From positions 1 to 57,126 of the forward strand of contig CAVWCW010000009.1 of NCBI GenBank assembly GCA_963753615.1: DNA of 57,126 bases, given 5' to 3'. Shown piece by piece: positions 28,192 to 38,276 of this stretch; the first letter of the stretch is position 1; the number at the start of each line of letters is the position of its first letter. Position numbers and translations under genes: made by a program. The stretch comes from CAVWCW01 sp963753615 (GTDB taxonomy: Bacteria > Pseudomonadota > Gammaproteobacteria > Chromatiales > Chromatiaceae). The notes beneath the pieces are model-generated. The model was not told the origin of the DNA. It saw only the letters and a program-made list of their open reading frames with translations, and did no database searches.

Positions 28192-28677
28192 TCAGCGGCG
28201 TTGCGTTAGTGCTACAGACGGCCCCGTTTCGGCGGTCCGACGCAGGATCACCGCCCGGGTCAACTCATTGGTCCGTGCCGAGCCGGAAAAGTTTCGGGCC
28301 AAAACCAAGCCCGCGGCCAGCCCCAGCAGCCCGGCCAGGATGCTCAGCGCCTCACCGCCGCCCAGGCCTAATCGTTGCACCGCCAGCTCGCCGACCAGGG
28401 CGCCCAGCAGCAGACCTGCCAGGGGAAGAACGTAGAGCAGGACCGAGGCGCGCACCAGGCCGCGCTCGGAGAGACCGACGATGACTCGCTCGCCGGGCTC
28501 AGCGGCGATCGGGTTGGCCACCCGCAGGCGCGCCGGCTTGTGGCCGAAAAACTGGGCCAACAGCGAAGTACCGCAGCCGCTCCGCGCGCTGCAACCGCCG
28601 CAGGCGCTGCGCTGCTCGGTCTGCACCAGGGCTTCGCCGCGGTCGCAGCTCAGTACCCGGGCCGGTTCTTCGATCAC
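28192..28677 (-). CDS. rseC: Sigma-E system/SoxR-reducing protein RseC
   Basis: The 161-residue inner-membrane protein has an N-terminal Cys-rich segment (CGGCSARSGCG), then two membrane helices (SVLLYVLPLAGLLLGALVGEL and LSILAGLLGLAAGLVLARNF). This is the RseC/MucC layout. In E. coli it helps reduce SoxR. It overlaps the rseB stop by four bases. Confidence 0.92.
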   Translation of the reverse strand: MIEEPARVLSCDRGEALVQTEQRSACGGCSARSGCGTSLLAQFFGHKPARLRVANPIAAEPGERVIVGLSERGLVRASVLLYVLPLAGLLLGALVGELAVQRLGLGGGEALSILAGLLGLAAGLVLARNFSGSARTNELTRAVILRRTAETGPSVALTQRR

Positions 28678-29636
28678 GGCTGGTTCCCGTTGAGTTGCAG
28701 CCCCTGCAGCACCTGCCGCACCGTGTCCAAGGGGACGTCGCCGACCACGGTGACCTGATGCCCTGCAACCAAACCACCCCAGGCACTTACCGCCCCCATA
28801 CGAGCCCCACCTCGCAAGGCCTCGTCCGCGTCGCCCCGCTCGACGAATACCGACAACGACGCCAAACCATCGGACAGCAGGAAGTGTTCAACCTGATCGC
28901 CGCCGCGAGAACTCGGCTTGAGTTCGTGCAGATCCAGATCGAACCCTTTCGGCAGCGTGGAAAACACCCAACGCTTTTGGGCGGTTACGGGTTCGCGCGA
29001 CCTCGGTCCGGGCGAGGGTTTGTAGAGCCCCGCCAGGCGGTCCAGGGAATCCGGGTCGACCTGCAGACTGGTGAACATGCTTTGCTCGACCGGGTTGCCG
29101 GCCTCGTCCATTAGATCCGACTTCAGAGGCAGCCCGCTGTCCCGGTCCAGGTACAAGCGATAGCCGTAACGCAAGTTGTCACGGGGAACGATGGCGACCA
29201 CCTGGGCGGAGCGTCCGGCCACCCGGTCCTGACCCAGCCACTCGAAGCGATAGTTCTCGGCCAGCTCGTCGAGCCCGATCCCCAGCAGATCCGGGAAACT
29301 GCCTTGCGCCACCGGCTTGTCCACCAGCACCGAACCCCGATCCGGCAGAATACAGGTCACGGTGGCGCCGTCTCGCAAGACCTCGCGGGGGCTGCCGTTG
29401 AGGGAGAAGAGACGCTCCTGGGTGCCGTTTTCACCGCGCCGGTGTTCGATCTGCAGGGCCTCCAACTGGTTGTTCTGCAGATACACAAAGGTGCCCTGAT
29501 AGTCGAGCACCCGCACCGCCTCCGCCATCCGCTCCAGCAAGGCTTTCACCTCTTCCGGTTGGTCGGCGGGTGCGCTCGCGGCCGAAAGGCCGGTGGCAAG
29601 GCACAACAAACTCACTATACCGGCGCATCGATTCAT
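28674..29636 (-). CDS. rseB: Sigma-E regulator RseB (MucB)
   Basis: The 320-residue periplasmic protein has a signal peptide (IVSLLCLATGLSAASA). The MucB/RseB domain shows LDYQGTFVYLQNNQLEALQIEHR, ERLFSLNGSPREVLRD, YGYRLYLDRDSGLPLKSDL and a C-terminal ALRGGARMGAVSAWGGLVAGHQVTVVGDVP region. RseB binds the periplasmic part of RseA, shields it from DegS cleavage and senses lipopolysaccharide and lipoprotein stress. Gene order is the canonical rpoE-rseA-rseB-rseC. Confidence 0.95.
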   Translation of the reverse strand: MNRCAGIVSLLCLATGLSAASAPADQPEEVKALLERMAEAVRVLDYQGTFVYLQNNQLEALQIEHRRGENGTQERLFSLNGSPREVLRDGATVTCILPDRGSVLVDKPVAQGSFPDLLGIGLDELAENYRFEWLGQDRVAGRSAQVVAIVPRDNLRYGYRLYLDRDSGLPLKSDLMDEAGNPVEQSMFTSLQVDPDSLDRLAGLYKPSPGPRSREPVTAQKRWVFSTLPKGFDLDLHELKPSSRGGDQVEHFLLSDGLASLSVFVERGDADEALRGGARMGAVSAWGGLVAGHQVTVVGDVPLDTVRQVLQGLQLNGNQP

Positions 29637-29639
29637 GCC

Positions 29640-30194
29640 TCAGCGTTCCTGGTCGAAGGCTACGAACGAGGCATAGGGGATCATGCCTTGCATGTTCGCC
29701 GACGGCGCTCGATTTCGGTGATTGACCAGGTAGCCGTTGAGCTTGGACTGCACCGCCGGCTTGCCCAGGTCCCAACGGGTGCCGCCGACACCGGCATAGA
29801 CGCCCTGCCCTGTCGGCTGTTTAAGGGCAGCGACCGGCCGCGGCGCCAGTTGGGGACCCATCACCGGGGGCAGCAGCAGTACGGCCGCGGCCAGCACAGA
29901 TGCAGCCACGGCGGCGCCCGCCACCGGCTTGAGCCAGGGTCCGGTCCTGCTTCTTCGCGGCGGCGCCAGCACAGTGGGTTCGTCGACCAACTGCGCGCGC
30001 ACCCGGTCGGCTACCCGCAGGAAACCGGGATCCACCTTCTCACCCCGGAGGGCATCGCCAATCAGCTGGTAACGGCCGCACAACTCGCGTAACTCGTCGG
30101 AGGCGGCAATTTCCTGACCGAGACGAGCTAGTTCGTCGTCGTCCACTTCGTTGTCGATCAGGGCCGAGATCTTAGTGCGTGTCTGTTCGTTCAT
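29640..30194 (-). CDS. rseA: Anti-sigma-E factor RseA (MucA)
   Basis: The 184-residue anti-sigma factor has a cytoplasmic RpoE-binding domain (KISALIDNEVDDDELARLGQEI ... LCGRYQLIGDALRGE), one membrane helix (AVAASVLAAAVLLLPPV) and a periplasmic tail with DLGKPAVQSKLNGYLVNHR, a conserved MucA segment. Regulated proteolysis of this protein releases sigma-E. It follows rpoE by 18 bases. Confidence 0.95.
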   Translation of the reverse strand: MNEQTRTKISALIDNEVDDDELARLGQEIAASDELRELCGRYQLIGDALRGEKVDPGFLRVADRVRAQLVDEPTVLAPPRRSRTGPWLKPVAGAAVAASVLAAAVLLLPPVMGPQLAPRPVAALKQPTGQGVYAGVGGTRWDLGKPAVQSKLNGYLVNHRNRAPSANMQGMIPYASFVAFDQER

Positions 30195-30212
30195 GCCACA
30201 AGCGATTCCAAT

Positions 30213-30791
30213 TCAGCCTTCAAGCAGCGGATGTAATTTCTTTTCGATCGCATCCCGCGCCCGGAAAATCCGCGAGCGTACGGTGCCGATCGGGCACGAC
30301 ATGGTCTTGGCGATCTCCTCATAGCTCAACCCCTCGAGTTCGCGCAGGGTGATGGCGGTGCGCAGGTCCTCGGGCAACTCGTCGATCGCCGCCTGGACGG
30401 TACGGGCAATTTCATCCGAGAGCAGTTCACGCTCGGGGGTCGCCTGCTCTTTAAGGGCGGCTCCAGCATCCATCTGCTCGGCGGCTTCAGCGTCCACATC
30501 CGTGCCCGGCGGGCGACGGCTCTGGGCTACCAGGTAGTTCTTGGCTGTATTGATGGCGATCCGGTACAACCAGGTGTAAAAGGCGCTGTCGCCGCGAAAA
30601 TTGGGCAGCGCCCGGTATGCCTTGATAAAGGCCTCCTGGGTGACGTCCAGTGTGTCTCCGGGATCCTTGACGTAGCGCATAACCAAATTTGCCACCTTAT
30701 GCTGATACTTGAGGACGAGAAGATCGAATGCCTTTTTGTCCCCCTGTTGTACCCGCGCAACAAGCTCCCGATCTACTCTTCGCTCGCCCAT
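30213..30791 (-). CDS. rpoE: Envelope-stress sigma factor RpoE (AlgU)
   Basis: The 192-residue ECF sigma factor has region 2 (FDLLVLKYQHKVANLVMRYV, DVTQEAFIKAYRALPNFRG, FYTWLYRIAINTAKN) and region 4 (LPEDLRTAITLRELEGLSYE, IAKTMSCPIGTVRSRIFRAR). These sequences match gammaproteobacterial RpoE/AlgU closely. The start MGERRVDRELVARVQQGD at 30791 matches the family length; an upstream in-frame ATG adds 13 unconserved residues. It heads the minus-strand stress operon that ends at the terminator near 26340. Confidence 0.97.
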   Translation of the reverse strand: MGERRVDRELVARVQQGDKKAFDLLVLKYQHKVANLVMRYVKDPGDTLDVTQEAFIKAYRALPNFRGDSAFYTWLYRIAINTAKNYLVAQSRRPPGTDVDAEAAEQMDAGAALKEQATPERELLSDEIARTVQAAIDELPEDLRTAITLRELEGLSYEEIAKTMSCPIGTVRSRIFRARDAIEKKLHPLLEG

Positions 30792-30984
30792 TCGGGCCCT
30801 TCCCCCCGTATCCGAGGCAAGCCATTCCATTGGCTACGTCTCGATTGACCGTCCGCGGCCCGATTAGTTCGCTCATCGGACCCCATTGCGCCCTTTCTCG
30901 GCGCCTCCGAATTCGGTTAAGCTTCGATGGAACTGCCGCGCAAAAGAGCCGGTAGTATGACGGTAAAGCAACCGGTTCGACAAC
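30792..30984. promoter_or_regulatory. Divergent rpoE/nadB intergenic region
   Basis: These 193 bases separate the divergent rpoE and nadB starts and must contain promoters for both. I looked for a sigma-E promoter (GGAACTT and TCTGA spaced by about 16) driving rpoE and found only partial matches, so no specific element is claimed. Confidence 0.5.
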
Positions 30985-32600
<1,616 letters not shown>

Positions 32601-32623
32601 GCGAAGATTTGAGGACAGCGAGC

Positions 32624-33295
32624 ATGGCGGACCCCAAGATTCAGCGCATTCTGGTTTGGAGCCGACCCCTGCGCATCGCCCACTGGCTGATGGCGCTATC
32701 GGTACTGGTGCTGCTGGCCACCGGCTGGTCGGCGGGGCTGAACCCGGTGATCTCGGAAACGGCTCGGGACTATCACTACATCGCCGGCGCGGTGCTGATC
32801 CTGGCGCTGGCCCTGCGCCTGTATCTGCTTTTCTTCGGCCGCGGCAGCGACCTGCTCGCCGACTGCGAGACCGACCGTCACCGCCTGACCCAGGCCGGGG
32901 AGATGCTGCGCTTCTATCTCTCCCTGGGGCGCGCGCCCCTGCCCCGCTGGTATGCCCACAACCCGCTGTGGGGGCCGATTTACCTGCTGCTGTTCCTGTT
33001 TCTGCTGCTGCAGGCGCTCAGCGGCGTGCTGCTGCTGAAAGGCATCGGCCTGTTCGCGGGGCTCAGCCTGTACGGGCTGCACCAGCTCATCAGCATGATC
33101 GTCCTCGGCTTTACCCTGCTGCACCTGGCGGCGGTGTTCAGCCACGACGCCAAGGGCAGCGGCGCCGACAACTCGGCGATGATCAGCGGCTACCGCATCT
33201 TCCTGATCGAGGATCTCAATCCCGAATTCGGCGCCCCCCAGGTGGTGCCCCTGGATCAGCTCAAGCGCCAGTTAAGCGACAGGGACCAGGACTGA
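32624..33295 (+). CDS. Cytochrome b561-type membrane protein
   Basis: The 223-residue inner-membrane b-type cytochrome has about four helices. Candidate heme-ligand histidines are in LRIAHWLM, DYHYIAGAV, LYGLHQLIS and LLHLAAVFSH. The form is that of prokaryotic cytochrome b561/Ni-Fe hydrogenase cytochrome b families, which move electrons between quinol and a periplasmic partner. The gene starts 23 bases after nadB and precedes an MBL-fold gene, so it may serve a periplasmic oxidoreductase. The partner cannot be named. Confidence 0.88.
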   Translation: MADPKIQRILVWSRPLRIAHWLMALSVLVLLATGWSAGLNPVISETARDYHYIAGAVLILALALRLYLLFFGRGSDLLADCETDRHRLTQAGEMLRFYLSLGRAPLPRWYAHNPLWGPIYLLLFLFLLLQALSGVLLLKGIGLFAGLSLYGLHQLISMIVLGFTLLHLAAVFSHDAKGSGADNSAMISGYRIFLIEDLNPEFGAPQVVPLDQLKRQLSDRDQD

Positions 33296-33404
33296 GACCC
33301 GGGTGTCGGCTAGCGCCGGCGACTGCCTGTGCTATTTTCCTTTGACTGGCTCAGCCCGGCGCGATGCCGCGCCGGTCGTCGAATCCGATGCCCGCGAGAT
33401 GCCC

Positions 33405-34490
33405 ATGAGCCCGAGTCACCGCTCCTTTTTGCCCCTGCTGCTGGCCCTTGCGGCGCCCCCTCTCCAGGCCGAGGAGACATTCACCCGCCAGGAAGTGGCG
33501 CATGCCTTCGGCACCGATCCCGGCTTCATCCACTATCCGGCCACCGCGGTGGATACCGACGACGCACCCAATATCGTGCTCGATGCCGAAGACGCCCCCG
33601 ACGCCCCGCTTCACACTTACAAGATCGCCGACGACACCTATTTCTTGTATGGCAATATCGCCGAGGTGGACGAGCACAACCGGGGCTGGAACGGCAACGC
33701 CGGCTTTGTCGTGACCCCGGAAGGGGTTGTGGTAATCGACGCCCTGGGCACACCCAGGCTCGGCCGGCGCCTCATCGCCACCATCGCTCAGGTAACCGAT
33801 CAGCCGATCCGCTACCTGATCGTGACCCACAACCACCCGGACCACGCCTACGGGGCTATCGCCTTTGAACGCCTGGGCGGAGTGACCATCATCGGTCACG
33901 AGGGCACCAAGCGCTATATCGACTCCGGACGTATCGAGCACTCGGTCGCTTACCGAAAGACCTTCATCTCCGAAGACATGGCGGACTTCGAGCCGGTGCT
34001 GCCGCAGGTACTGATCGGCGGCGAACGCTTCTCCAAGCAGCGCTTTGCCATCGGAGGCAAGACCTTCGACGTCTATAACGCCGGCCCCCTCCATTCCTAC
34101 GGAGATCTGGTCGTGCACCAGGTCGAGGACGGCGTGGTCTGGATCTCCGACCTCGCCTTCAACGGCCGCGTTACCTTTATGGAGGACGGCCACTGCCAGG
34201 CCGCCATCGAAGGCCAGGACTGGCTGCTGGAGAATTTCGGCGACGCCCGGTTGATGGTGCCCGGCCACGGCAGCGCGCAGAGCCCTGATTTCCCCATGGT
34301 CGCAACCACCCGCGACTACATGCAGCGTCTTCGCGACGAGATGGGCGCGGCGGTGGAAAACGACGTCGGTATCCAGCGGGCCGTAGACGAAGGCGACTTC
34401 GAAGACTGGAAGCAGGTGCGGATGTACGGACTCAACCACCGTCCCAACCTGAACTTTGTCTACCGGGAGATGGAGCAGGAACTCTTCTGA
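33405..34490 (+). CDS. Secreted metallo-beta-lactamase-fold hydrolase (SoxH-like)
   Basis: The product is about 361 residues with a signal peptide (FLPLLLALAAPPLQAEE). The metal motif THNHPDHAYG matches HxHxDH, further ligands are likely in GPLHSYGD, WISDLAF and VPGHGS. The arrangement resembles the quinoprotein relay/SoxH-like MBL group that occurs near periplasmic electron-transfer genes, in keeping with the cytochrome b561 gene upstream. Substrate unknown. Two close ATGs (33399 and 33405) are possible starts. Confidence 0.85.
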   Translation: MSPSHRSFLPLLLALAAPPLQAEETFTRQEVAHAFGTDPGFIHYPATAVDTDDAPNIVLDAEDAPDAPLHTYKIADDTYFLYGNIAEVDEHNRGWNGNAGFVVTPEGVVVIDALGTPRLGRRLIATIAQVTDQPIRYLIVTHNHPDHAYGAIAFERLGGVTIIGHEGTKRYIDSGRIEHSVAYRKTFISEDMADFEPVLPQVLIGGERFSKQRFAIGGKTFDVYNAGPLHSYGDLVVHQVEDGVVWISDLAFNGRVTFMEDGHCQAAIEGQDWLLENFGDARLMVPGHGSAQSPDFPMVATTRDYMQRLRDEMGAAVENDVGIQRAVDEGDFEDWKQVRMYGLNHRPNLNFVYREMEQELF

Positions 34491-34724
34491 GCGCGTTGCG
34501 GCGATGCAGTTCGGCGATGACTACGGCTGGCCAGGCGAGCCAGTGACCGAGGGAACCCAAGTCGAATCAGCCCCGCCGACCCGGCTGTTTCCTCGCGAAA
34601 CCATTCTAGGTTGTGCCTGTGGCATCGGAGGCAACCAAGTGTCGGGATTGCCCATTACCCCGGCGCCATCGGTTTGAAAAGCGCGGGCAAACGCAACCGT
34701 CAACGAATTGATATACGCCCACAT

Positions 34725-35255
34725 ATGGTCCATCTTCTTGGCCTTATTCTGTCTATCCCGGCCCTGTTGCTGGTGAGTTGCGACAGACAAGCTGGCGGTT
34801 ATATTGCTGCATCGTCGATCAGCAAGAACGGCTTTTCCAGGAATCAAATCGAGTTGAATTCGGTGTCTGATCAGGAATTTAAGCTCTGGGGGTTCGTGGA
34901 TCATCACAACTTGTATGGCAATGGCAGGGTAAAGGAAATTCTCGGTGGCTGGTGGAGTGGCGAAGCACCCAGCACCGAGACTTGGCGATTCAACCTGAAA
35001 GCGTCGGAGGCTGACAAAGCGGGGTATTCCTTTCCCGTCATCGTCCCGAACGATCCCGGGCTAGACGCCCTAGTCGGAGCATTTCTCCAGGACGCATTAG
35101 CGCAGAGGCCGACAAAGGTTTTTTTAAAAGGCAGGATCTTCACATTCAAAGCGCCGACAAATTTTTCCTCCCGGCTTGGAGTCTACATGGAATTGCGCTC
35201 CTCGCAAGACGCCTCGTTAAAGCCCCAAATAGAAGAGTGGCCCAGCAACGATTAG
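34725..35255 (+). CDS. Predicted lipoprotein, unknown function
   Basis: The 176-residue product begins MVHLLGLILSIPALLLVSC, a clear lipoprotein signal with a lipobox LVSC. The mature part contains FKLWGFVDHHNLYGNG, GEAPSTETWRFNLKAS and VFLKGRIFTFKAPTN, suggesting a beta-rich domain, perhaps OB-like, but I recognise no family. The gene has noticeably lower GC than its left-hand neighbours and begins the accessory island that runs to about 39.6 kb. Confidence 0.7.
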   Translation: MVHLLGLILSIPALLLVSCDRQAGGYIAASSISKNGFSRNQIELNSVSDQEFKLWGFVDHHNLYGNGRVKEILGGWWSGEAPSTETWRFNLKASEADKAGYSFPVIVPNDPGLDALVGAFLQDALAQRPTKVFLKGRIFTFKAPTNFSSRLGVYMELRSSQDASLKPQIEEWPSND

Positions 35256-35312
35256 GCGTCAATCCTGCATGAGATGAAGAGGAGCATGGTGACGTTTCGC
35301 CTGAGCCCTTAA

Positions 35313-35555
35313 CCCGGATATTTCACCGGGTATCGCATCCCTGGCGCAGGGCCTGTGGGCTGGGCACCGCTCTGGAGCGAAATCGATAGCCGTAGCTAAC
35401 GGTTGAGTGAAGAGCAAGCCCAGGCGGTGCAGGAATCAGCCAGGGGTGCGATAGCCAGGCGGCGTGATACCGGGTGTTTCGATGGGGACGCCCCCGCAGT
35501 CCAATCCAAGATCTCGAATTTCCAGTCGCTTATGCGCAGCCGCTTGGCGGCCTGA
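35313..35555. repeat. Dispersed intergenic repeat, copy 2
   Basis: This is the second copy of the repeat at 2619-2852, in the same orientation. It starts with CCCGGATATTTCACCGGG and ends near CGCTTGGCGGCCTGA. Copy 2 has a few small indels relative to copy 1. It abuts the group II intron remnant. Confidence 0.8.
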
Positions 35556-35672
35556 GTAGAGTCGACGACAGGCGCGGTAGCCACAGGTCCCGGGGAGTAG
35601 CTGTATCCGGCGGCTTTCGCCCATGCCGGTGCCTCATTCCGAACCCTAGCCCCGTTTCCAGTCGCCGCTCGT

Positions 35673-35708
35673 CGCACCGGACGTGCGGATTTCCCGCATC
35701 CGGCGCTC
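35673..35708 (-). ncRNA. Group II intron domain V hairpin
   Basis: On the minus strand, about ten bases after the stop of the maturase fragment, a 36-base hairpin has arms GCGCCGGA and TCCGGTGC, an inner stem TGCGG/CCGCA, a GAAA loop and a two-base CG bulge on the 3' side. These are the hallmarks of group II intron domain V, the catalytic core. It confirms that the maturase fragment comes from a group II intron 3' half. The exact 3' intron boundary was not determined; the related sequence seems to run on to about 35560. Confidence 0.75.
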
Positions 35709-35718
35709 GGACGAGGTC

Positions 35719-36075
35719 TCATGCCTTCGCCCACGGAAGATCACGCGAGCGCACCGACAACCGCTGCAGCCCCAGAACATCGTAGAGTTGCTCGTCAGGG
35801 AAGCGTGCGCTACCCAGACCCGGCTGCTTGTGTTTCCTGCGCAACCACCGGCGCAGCCGCTCGGTCGTGTGGCGGTCCACCGCCCGGTAAGCCTTGCTGA
35901 CCGGACCCAGGGAGAAGTAGTTGGCCCAACCGACGAGAACCCGGTTCAAAGCCTCAACTCGGTCCTCGGGAGCTTTCAGCAGCCACCGGCGGTTGGTCGC
36001 CTCGCTGATCGTGCGGCAGACCCTCCGGAGGCTCTTCTGCGACGGACGCGTACCTGTCAGGCAACGATCGTTGAT
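35719..36075 (-). pseudogene. Group II intron reverse transcriptase/maturase, C-terminal remnant
   Basis: Only the end of the intron-encoded protein remains: GTRPSQKSLRRVCRTISEAT, APEDRVEALNRVLVGWANYF, GPVSKAYRAVDRHTTERLRR, WLRRKHK and the terminal RSRDLPWAKA. This is the maturase (X) domain typical of bacterial group II intron proteins. The reverse transcriptase domains with YADD are absent upstream, so the intron has lost its 5' half; homology appears to stop at about 36075. It cannot move by itself. Confidence 0.88.
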
Positions 36076-36180
36076 CTTGCTGCAAGGGTATATACTCAGG
36101 CTCGAAGGATTGTTACAGCGATAGCAGATGATCTGCTCCAAACCCGAAGCGATCACTTCACCTACTACAGAGGGTCTATC

Positions 36181-36369
36181 ATGCCTCCAATGGAAGAGAT
36201 CGAAATGCAGAAACGCCGCAAGGCTCTTGAATCAGACGTCATGTCACTGGTTGACAAGTATTTAAGGACGATGGAATGGGACATTCCAGAAGTGGACGAA
36301 ACAAAGTTGCGGCAGCTGATATTGGATGAGATCAAGCAGGCGATTGGCCGGATCGAAAGCCAGCCTTAG
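36181..36369 (+). CDS. Small charged protein, unknown function
   Basis: The 62-residue product (MPPMEEIEMQKRRKALESD ... IKQAIGRIESQP) is hydrophilic and predicted helical. AGAGGG is 8 bases before the ATG, a good ribosome binding site. No family is recognised. It lies between the intron remnant and a transposase relic. Confidence 0.55.
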   Translation: MPPMEEIEMQKRRKALESDVMSLVDKYLRTMEWDIPEVDETKLRQLILDEIKQAIGRIESQP

Positions 36370-36394
36370 GCATCACGGGGTCATGGCATCACAC

Positions 36395-36727
36395 TACCTT
36401 TCCTTCTCAACCAGGATGCCCTTGTAACGGCCTTGGAACACATGCCCGGCACGGTTACGCGTCCTATTGAACTCCTGCGTATACACGCCATTCAGCTGGC
36501 GCATGCCCTTAGACAGAATCGCGTCCGGCGTCTCGACAACCAGGTGATAAGGGTTCGTCATCAGGCAATGCGCATTTATCGTCCAGTTGAAACCATCTCA
36601 GACGTCCCCGAGGATCTCCAGAAACCGGAGCCGATCTCCATCCGAAAAAAATGTCCTCGCGACCGTCTCCCCTGGACGTGACATGGCATAGGGCGCCTTT
36701 GAATGCCAGTCGCAGAGATCTTGCCAT
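36395..36727 (-). pseudogene. Degraded REP-associated tyrosine transposase (RAYT) relic
   Basis: The minus strand begins MARSLRLAFKGALCHVTSRG, the RAYT N-terminus, then changes frame through DGDRLRFLEILGDV and again into GFNWTINAHCLMTNPYHLVV, LSKGMRQLNGVYTQEFNRTR and AGHVFQGRYKGILVEKE. The HUH metal motif reads NPYH where NHYH or NHVH is expected, so the first catalytic His is lost. The C-terminal third is missing. Inverted short repeats GGGGTCATGG (36377-36386) and CCTGACCCC (36762-36770) flank it, probably its former REP-like palindromes. Confidence 0.85.
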
Positions 36728-36801
36728 GCCTCAAAGAGCCCGGGAGAGGCAAAAGGAAAGGCCTGACCCCATTGGTCCAGGGATGTAGACGCTAGAGCAT
36801 G

Positions 36802-36913
36802 TCGGGAACCAATGGTCGCACCGGAGCAGACGCTCGAGCCCGGCGCGGTCGTCGGCGCCGATGCACACCGAGGCATCCACCGAGAAGCCGCCGGCATTGG
36901 CCCAATCGAGCAT
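36802..36913 (-). pseudogene. IS91-family transposase fragment
   Basis: A short minus-strand segment translates as NAGGFSVDASVCIGADDRAG followed by LERLLR, a conserved stretch of IS91-type (Y2 HUH) transposases upstream of the catalytic region. It is out of context and closes quickly. Nothing else of IS91 is visible nearby; this is a dead fragment adjoining the RAYT relic. Confidence 0.7.
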
Positions 36914-37106
36914 GCCATTGGCATCGGCGCGAGTTCCGACGGTTGAAACGGAACTTGTACTCCTCGAGGGCCTTGATCATCGAGCGGGATTCAAATTTGT
37001 CTGCCTGCTTGTTCAGACCGTTTTCTAGGCCAGAAAAAAGCCCTGGGACACAAGCGGTGAACCAGGGCTGATATCTCAAAGGTGCAGCAAAGATATCCCT
37101 TTTAAA

Positions 37107-38276
37107 TCAATCGACGTCAGGGCAGAAAGCGTCCGGTGCCAGTTCACAAAGGTCCTCCAGCAGCTCGGCTGGATCCTCAATGCCACAGCCTGCCAGTCCC
37201 GCTTCAGTCAATAACTCGTCGCCGCCGGAGCAGACCAATTTCTCGACTTCGCCTGTAAAGTCCCCTTCACCTTCGATGGCATCACCCTCGAAAACGGCAG
37301 CCAGCACGAAGCCAGTAACCGGGACATAATATTTGATTTCGTATCCACCCGGGTCATTCGGATTCAGGTCGCGGGTCTCCAGGCACATGTCGTTACACGA
37401 AAATGCTTCGTTCTCGCCGATCTCATCAGACGGTGAAGCGTCATCACTAAGGTAGACCACGATATCTTCTGCCTCGCCCAGGGCAAATTCCTGGCGGTCT
37501 GCCACACCATAGCCCGGAAACATTGCGCGCAGCAGAGTGCCAGACTTGGCGTACTCTTTGCCAGCCTCGAAAGATCCGTCCAAATCCGTCAGCACACCAT
37601 CCTCGAAGTTGCGCGACAGTTCGCCGCAGTAGTAGATGTTGTTGTTAGTATCCTGGGCATACCAGTCGTCAGTGGCTTCCAGCACCGTGTAATCGATCTG
37701 ACCAAAATCCTCATCATCCTCATCCTCGACCAGGGCCTCTTCCAGCGCGACGTCCACTACCACTCGGCAGGGCACGTCGAGGATCTCACGGATCTCATCC
37801 GTAACACGAATGACTATCACCTCGTCTGTCTGCTCGCCGTCCTCGTATACCCGTAAGATTTTAGTGCCACCTGGCTGCAGGGATAGAAAAGGATTGGCGC
37901 CGTCCGGATCATCGACGAAGTCGCGATCAGTCAGCGGGTCGGGGTCGTAGCGATCTTCGCCCACCAGCTCACATACACCACTCCTCGCTTCGAATACTTC
38001 CTCGCAGCTTTCCTTACCTTCTGCGCGCGCCACTTTGGCGTCCCGGCGACAATCCTTGCGTTCATTCCGGTCGTCAATGTTCTGACAATTCGCTAGTGTG
38101 ACATTGTAATCGTCACGCACGTCGTAGCCACACGCACGTAACATAGTCTTCGCGGTCTGCGAACAGGCCCCTGTGTTGTCTTCGTGTTTATCATTGCCTG
38201 CCATTACCTGGCCTGAGGTCGTGCCACCAATCGCGAGTGCGGCAAGCAAAGCGATCGAATATCTATGAATGCTCAT
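37107..38276 (-). CDS. Acidic, cysteine-containing secreted protein, unknown function
   Basis: The 389-residue protein has a signal peptide (IALLAALAIGGTTSGQVMA). The mature part is strongly acidic (DPDPLTDRDFVDDPDGANP; EEALVEDEDDEDFGQ). It has many cysteines: CSQTAKTMLRACGYD near the N-terminus, CRRDAKVARAEGKESC, CNDMCLET and a C-terminal group ending CELAPDAFCPDVD. Disulfide-stabilised extracellular folding is likely. I recognise no domain. An AT-rich region lies upstream, which probably holds its promoter. Confidence 0.75.
   Translation of the reverse strand: MSIHRYSIALLAALAIGGTTSGQVMAGNDKHEDNTGACSQTAKTMLRACGYDVRDDYNVTLANCQNIDDRNERKDCRRDAKVARAEGKESCEEVFEARSGVCELVGEDRYDPDPLTDRDFVDDPDGANPFLSLQPGGTKILRVYEDGEQTDEVIVIRVTDEIREILDVPCRVVVDVALEEALVEDEDDEDFGQIDYTVLEATDDWYAQDTNNNIYYCGELSRNFEDGVLTDLDGSFEAGKEYAKSGTLLRAMFPGYGVADRQEFALGEAEDIVVYLSDDASPSDEIGENEAFSCNDMCLETRDLNPNDPGGYEIKYYVPVTGFVLAAVFEGDAIEGEGDFTGEVEKLVCSGGDELLTEAGLAGCGIEDPAELLEDLCELAPDAFCPDVD

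Noticed and set aside
30792..30984. Sigma-E autoregulatory promoter of rpoE
   Set aside because: Only partial -35/-10 matches with poor spacing were found.
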